Assembly: GCA_002449535.1 (NCBI GenBank) | Contig: DJWZ01000005.1 | Location: 1 to 8,082 of the forward strand | DNA from: Prevotellaceae bacterium UBA7017 | GTDB taxonomy: Bacteria > Bacteroidota > Bacteroidia > Bacteroidales > Bacteroidaceae | Reading direction: 5' to 3' | DNA length: 8,082 nucleotides | Part shown: in pieces, positions 6,701 to 8,082 of the stretch | How positions within the stretch are numbered: position 1 is the stretch's first letter | Layout of the letters: each line of letters opens with the position of its first letter | Translations under genes and position numbers: made by a program | The notes under the pieces: generated by a model | What the model was told of the DNA's origin: nothing | What the model saw: only the letters and a program-made list of their open reading frames with translations | Databases searched by the model: none

Positions 6701-7128
6701 GGGGATGGAGCTACGGCGGCTTTATGACGCTGATGAGCATGAGCGATACCACGGTGGTGCGTACTGACGGCAAGCCGCTTTTTGCTGCCGGCGTGGCAGT
6801 GGCTCCTGTTACGAGCTACCGTTACTATGACACTATATACACGGAACGTTTCATGCGTACCCCGAAGGAGAACCCCGAAGGATATGACGACAACCCCATA
6901 ACACGCGCTCCGAACCTGAGGGGCAAGCTGCTGATATGCCAGGGTACTGCTGACGACAACGTGCACTACCGCAACGTGGCGGAATATACCGAGGCTCTGG
7001 TGCAGGCTGACAAGGACTATATGCAGCTGTCGTTTACCAACAGAAATCACAACATCAGCGGTGGGAATACGCGAAACTTTCTCTTTAGGAATATAGCACA
7101 ATGGTTCAAGAAAAATCTTCAAAAATAG
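3703..7128 (+). CDS. Secreted GH30 glycosidase - dipeptidyl peptidase IV (S9B) fusion
   Basis: A single 1141-residue protein. The ATG at 3703 was chosen over the GTG at 3658 because it gives a clean signal peptide, MKKKTIVSFLLCVCSAVGFA, with likely cleavage after Ala20. Residues 21-469 are a GH30-type (COG5520) hydrolase: GWGVSLCWWA (37-46), FRYNIGGGDD (75-84), FSNSAPWWMT (144-153), acid/base Glu204 in EPFNEALTDYW, nucleophile Glu310 in LWQSETGDGG. It may be an endo-beta-1,6-galactanase-like subfamily; substrate unproven. From Met470 the protein is DPP IV: propeller with DWVYEEE (588-594, the pair binding the substrate N-terminus), Tyr915 in QYSGPGSQQ, Ser1003 in GWSYGG, YYDTIYTERF with Tyr1042 and Tyr1046, Asp1084 in GTADDNVH, His1116 in RNHNISGG. 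Both catalytic sets are complete. The DPP IV part lacks its own signal peptide and much of its first propeller blade. Probably periplasmic or surface-located. Confidence 0.9.
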   Translation: MKKKTIVSFLLCVCSAVGFAETINIDTHRTQPQKWEGWGVSLCWWAQMCGKYDEQHLDSLISWLTDPQGLNYNIFRYNIGGGDDPEWKNCEPHHMGKRGGKGLRAEMEGFQLPDGTWQWDNDAAQRRVMLMIAKRRKDAIFEAFSNSAPWWMTKSGCVGGNEPATADNLREDMYGKFADYLVTVCKHYNDKYGITFRTLEPFNEALTDYWGRSASQEGCHFSVESQIKFIKTLYPVLRQSGLKTVISASDETSVGHSLQAFRGYKEAGILPMIGQWNTHTYHATPEQRRELRKEVTETRGGDNMILWQSETGDGGRGLHGNLMMAKRLIADIRYMQPSAWLDWQYVEVNYDQWSLVKCDREWKQYTRHKNYYVRQHFSRFVPAGYRWLNIDSDNALAAVSPDGKTMAVVMVNTERRPVKNTMNLPEGWKYSEGYVTDFLHDMAPIGEQQPTENGEIILDRNSIVTLIYTMNPKKLTIEDLTSGKYAPKGVKMSEVLPGEKDKASLTAEKAEQIYRRSSRAIYKYGETPIANGAKVEQPLISPDGKNVAYVKDNNLYIEPLTSHLSPLTSVVQVTTDGEYNKIINGKPDWVYEEELVYARAFCFNADGTMLCWQRFDESKVPTFSFPVYKGLKPEKKKNALYPSSYEYKYPMAGVNNSKVKVLTYDIATKEQREIKVPVDSDGYILRVLQTSDADKIIIPTLNRHQDCLKIYVCNPRTGECRLIVTDEVKPYINEATYAGIQMTEGGFVLQSERTGYAQIYLYDLDGNIVRALTEGNQPVVSFYGYDEKTKRCYYAAKDGSPLRTAVFARDAKGKTTKLTPREGTNSATFSKDYRYFVNMWSNIDTPPVYTLCDAKTGKVLKVLEDNAKLKKKADCAAPYKREFFTMTTSEGTELNGWMIRPDDENKPHPVVMFQYSGPGSQQVEDKWYTGNMGGCLFEEYLAQEGFVSVCVDGRGTGGRGADFEKQTYLHLGAMESHDQAEVARWLGEQPYVDKDRIGIWGWSYGGFMTLMSMSDTTVVRTDGKPLFAAGVAVAPVTSYRYYDTIYTERFMRTPKENPEGYDDNPITRAPNLRGKLLICQGTADDNVHYRNVAEYTEALVQADKDYMQLSFTNRNHNISGGNTRNFLFRNIAQWFKKNLQK
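5380..5409 (+). repeat. 7-bp repeat array inside the DPP IV coding sequence
   Basis: CTTACTT (5380-5386) is followed by three CTCACCT units (5387-5407) and CTG, the same repeat family as the intergenic arrays at 1787-1814 and 3532-3559. It is read in frame as LTSHLSPLTS (residues 560-569), between the propeller strand ending DNNLYIEP and the next conserved VQVTTDGE. Related DPP IV proteins have a shorter, unrelated link there, so this looks like an expanded or inserted loop. Confidence 0.8.
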
Positions 7129-7976
7129 GTTATCTCTACGGAATACTTGCGGCGGCATTCTACGGATTGAACCCGCTCTTTGCACTGCCCTTGTACCATG
7201 ACGGCTTGGATACATGGTCGGTATTGCTGTTCAGATACCTCATGTCGCTGCCTCTGCTTGCCGTGATAATGGTGTTCCAGAAGTGTGACTTCCGCATCAG
7301 TTTCAGGGAGGCGAAGGAACTCTGCATACTGGGATTCCTGATGTCGGCATCGTCTATCTTCCTTTACCTGGCATACAACCACATGGATGCCGGCATAGCC
7401 AGCACGGTGCTGTTTGTGTATCCTATTCTCACCGCCATCCTCATGACGGTGGTCTTCAGGGAACGGAACAATATGATAGTATGGCTGTGCCTGCTGGCTG
7501 CCACTATCGGTATCGCCATCCTGTCGAAGTCTGACGGCGTGGTATATGTCACGATGCTGGGTGTGCTGCTGTCGATACTCTCTGCCGTGGTATATGCCTT
7601 TTACCTTACGTTCATCAATAAAGGTTCGCTGGGCGGCATGCCGTCGGTGAAGATTACATTCTACGTCATGACCTTTGGCACGCTGCTGATAATGATGGGA
7701 GTGGGGTATAATGGTTATGTGATATGTCCGGAGGGGACAGGATGGCTGTGCTCTTTCGGCAGTGCTCTGTTCCCGACGTCGCTGTCGCTGATACTCACGG
7801 CACTCGCCATCCAGAGAATCGGCTCTACACAGACTGCCATCCTCGGAGCCTTCGAGCCAGTGACGGCAGTGGCAATCGGGGTGCTCATATTTGATGAAAA
7901 ACTGTCAGGAAACAGCATCGTGGGAATAGTAATGATACTCCTGGCAGTAACCACGGTGGTGATGCAGAAGAAGTGA
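7101..7976 (+). CDS. DMT-superfamily EamA-type inner-membrane transporter
   Basis: A 291-residue integral inner-membrane protein with ten predicted helices, at roughly residues 10-30, 40-59, 74-92, 97-119, 124-142, 149-171, 184-205, 217-236, 242-264 and 271-288, matching the usual two-times-five EamA layout and length. The first half has GLNPLFALPLY and the segment AGIASTVLFVYPILTA; the second half has the corresponding STQTAILGAFEPVTAV, with the EP pair typical of the family. EamA proteins move small metabolites such as amino acids or nucleosides, mostly outward; the substrate cannot be told from sequence. The ATG at 7101 overlaps the preceding gene by 28 bp in another frame, and no good start follows its stop, so the two genes are probably co-transcribed and translationally coupled. 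The stop codon is the first TGA of a purine-rich repeat array. Confidence 0.92.
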   Translation: MVQEKSSKIGYLYGILAAAFYGLNPLFALPLYHDGLDTWSVLLFRYLMSLPLLAVIMVFQKCDFRISFREAKELCILGFLMSASSIFLYLAYNHMDAGIASTVLFVYPILTAILMTVVFRERNNMIVWLCLLAATIGIAILSKSDGVVYVTMLGVLLSILSAVVYAFYLTFINKGSLGGMPSVKITFYVMTFGTLLIMMGVGYNGYVICPEGTGWLCSFGSALFPTSLSLILTALAIQRIGSTQTAILGAFEPVTAVAIGVLIFDEKLSGNSIVGIVMILLAVTTVVMQKK

Positions 7977-8050
7977 AGGGGAGTGAGAAGGGAGTGAAAA
8001 GGGGAGTGAGAAGGGAGTGAAAAAGGGAAGTGAAAAGGGAGTGAGAAGGG
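7972..8050 (+). repeat. Purine-rich 10-13 bp tandem array overlapping the transporter stop
   Basis: Seven tandem units, each beginning AGTGA and ending in a G run: at 7972, 7982, 7993, 8005, 8016, 8029 and 8040. Two variants occur, AGTGAGAAGGG and AGTGAAAAGGG, with small changes in the length of the A or G run. The first unit contains the TGA stop of the transporter. Apart from one T per unit the strand is all purine. No gene or hairpin terminator is visible here. Confidence 0.85.
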
Positions 8051-8063
8051 TTAAGAAAAATTT

Positions 8064-8082
8064 TCAATATTCAATATTCAAT
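8064..8082 (+). repeat. TCAATAT heptad array at the window edge
   Basis: TCAATAT (8064), TCAATAT (8071) and a partial TCAAT (8078-8082) cut by the end of the window. Same repeat as at 3672-3705, where it ends in a start codon, and likewise preceded by AGTGA-type purine repeats. It may be the leader of the next gene. Confidence 0.75.

Noticed and set aside
7972..8082. CRISPR array
   Set aside because: Units are 7 or 10-13 bp, directly adjacent and without unique spacers; they are simple tandem repeats.
1..8082. tRNA, rRNA or riboswitch
   Set aside because: No cloverleaf, rRNA-like or known riboswitch core was recognised in the non-coding stretches.

Overview
The window looks like a plant-fibre-degrading member of the Bacteroidales, most likely Prevotella/Segatella or a close relative from gut or rumen. 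This rests on four things: a GH10 xylanase whose catalytic domain is split by an inserted carbohydrate-binding module (a layout known from Prevotella XynC-type enzymes), a C-terminal tail of the kind seen on secreted Bacteroidetes proteins, TAnnTTTG promoter boxes with no obvious Shine-Dalgarno sequence, and an ISAon1/ISL3-like insertion sequence. The genus is an inference.

Layout. Bases 2-1648 are the 3' part of a secreted xylanase whose 5' end lies outside the window. Bases 1649-1821 are non-coding and carry a weak hairpin and two facing arrays of degenerate 7-bp repeats. Bases 1822-3428 are one insertion sequence bounded by long two-part terminal inverted repeats. Its transposase is dead: two in-frame stops, an Asp-to-Ala change in the conserved DxFHV motif, and a +1 offset at an A8 run between its two reading frames. 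Bases 3429-3702 are non-coding and hold another set of 7-bp repeats, a good Bacteroidetes promoter, and a TCAATAT heptad array that runs straight into a start codon. Bases 3703-7128 encode one very large secreted protein: an N-terminal GH30 glycosidase joined in frame to a C-terminal dipeptidyl peptidase IV (S9B). Bases 7101-7976 encode a ten-helix DMT/EamA transporter overlapping the fusion gene by 28 bp. The window ends in an 11-13 bp purine-rich tandem array and a second TCAATAT array.

How it fits together. The xylanase and the GH30 domain act on plant cell-wall glycans outside the cytoplasm. The DPP IV domain trims X-Pro or X-Ala dipeptides from peptides. Having both activities in one exported polypeptide suggests attack on a glycoprotein, for instance proline-rich arabinogalactan-protein, but that is a hypothesis. 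The transporter is probably co-transcribed and translationally coupled; its substrate cannot be read from sequence.

The two most unusual points are the GH30-DPP IV fusion and a family of short-period (7 bp, also 11-13 bp) repeats. These repeats flank the IS, form the leader and start codon of the fusion gene, and occur inside its coding sequence, where they encode a loop of the beta-propeller.
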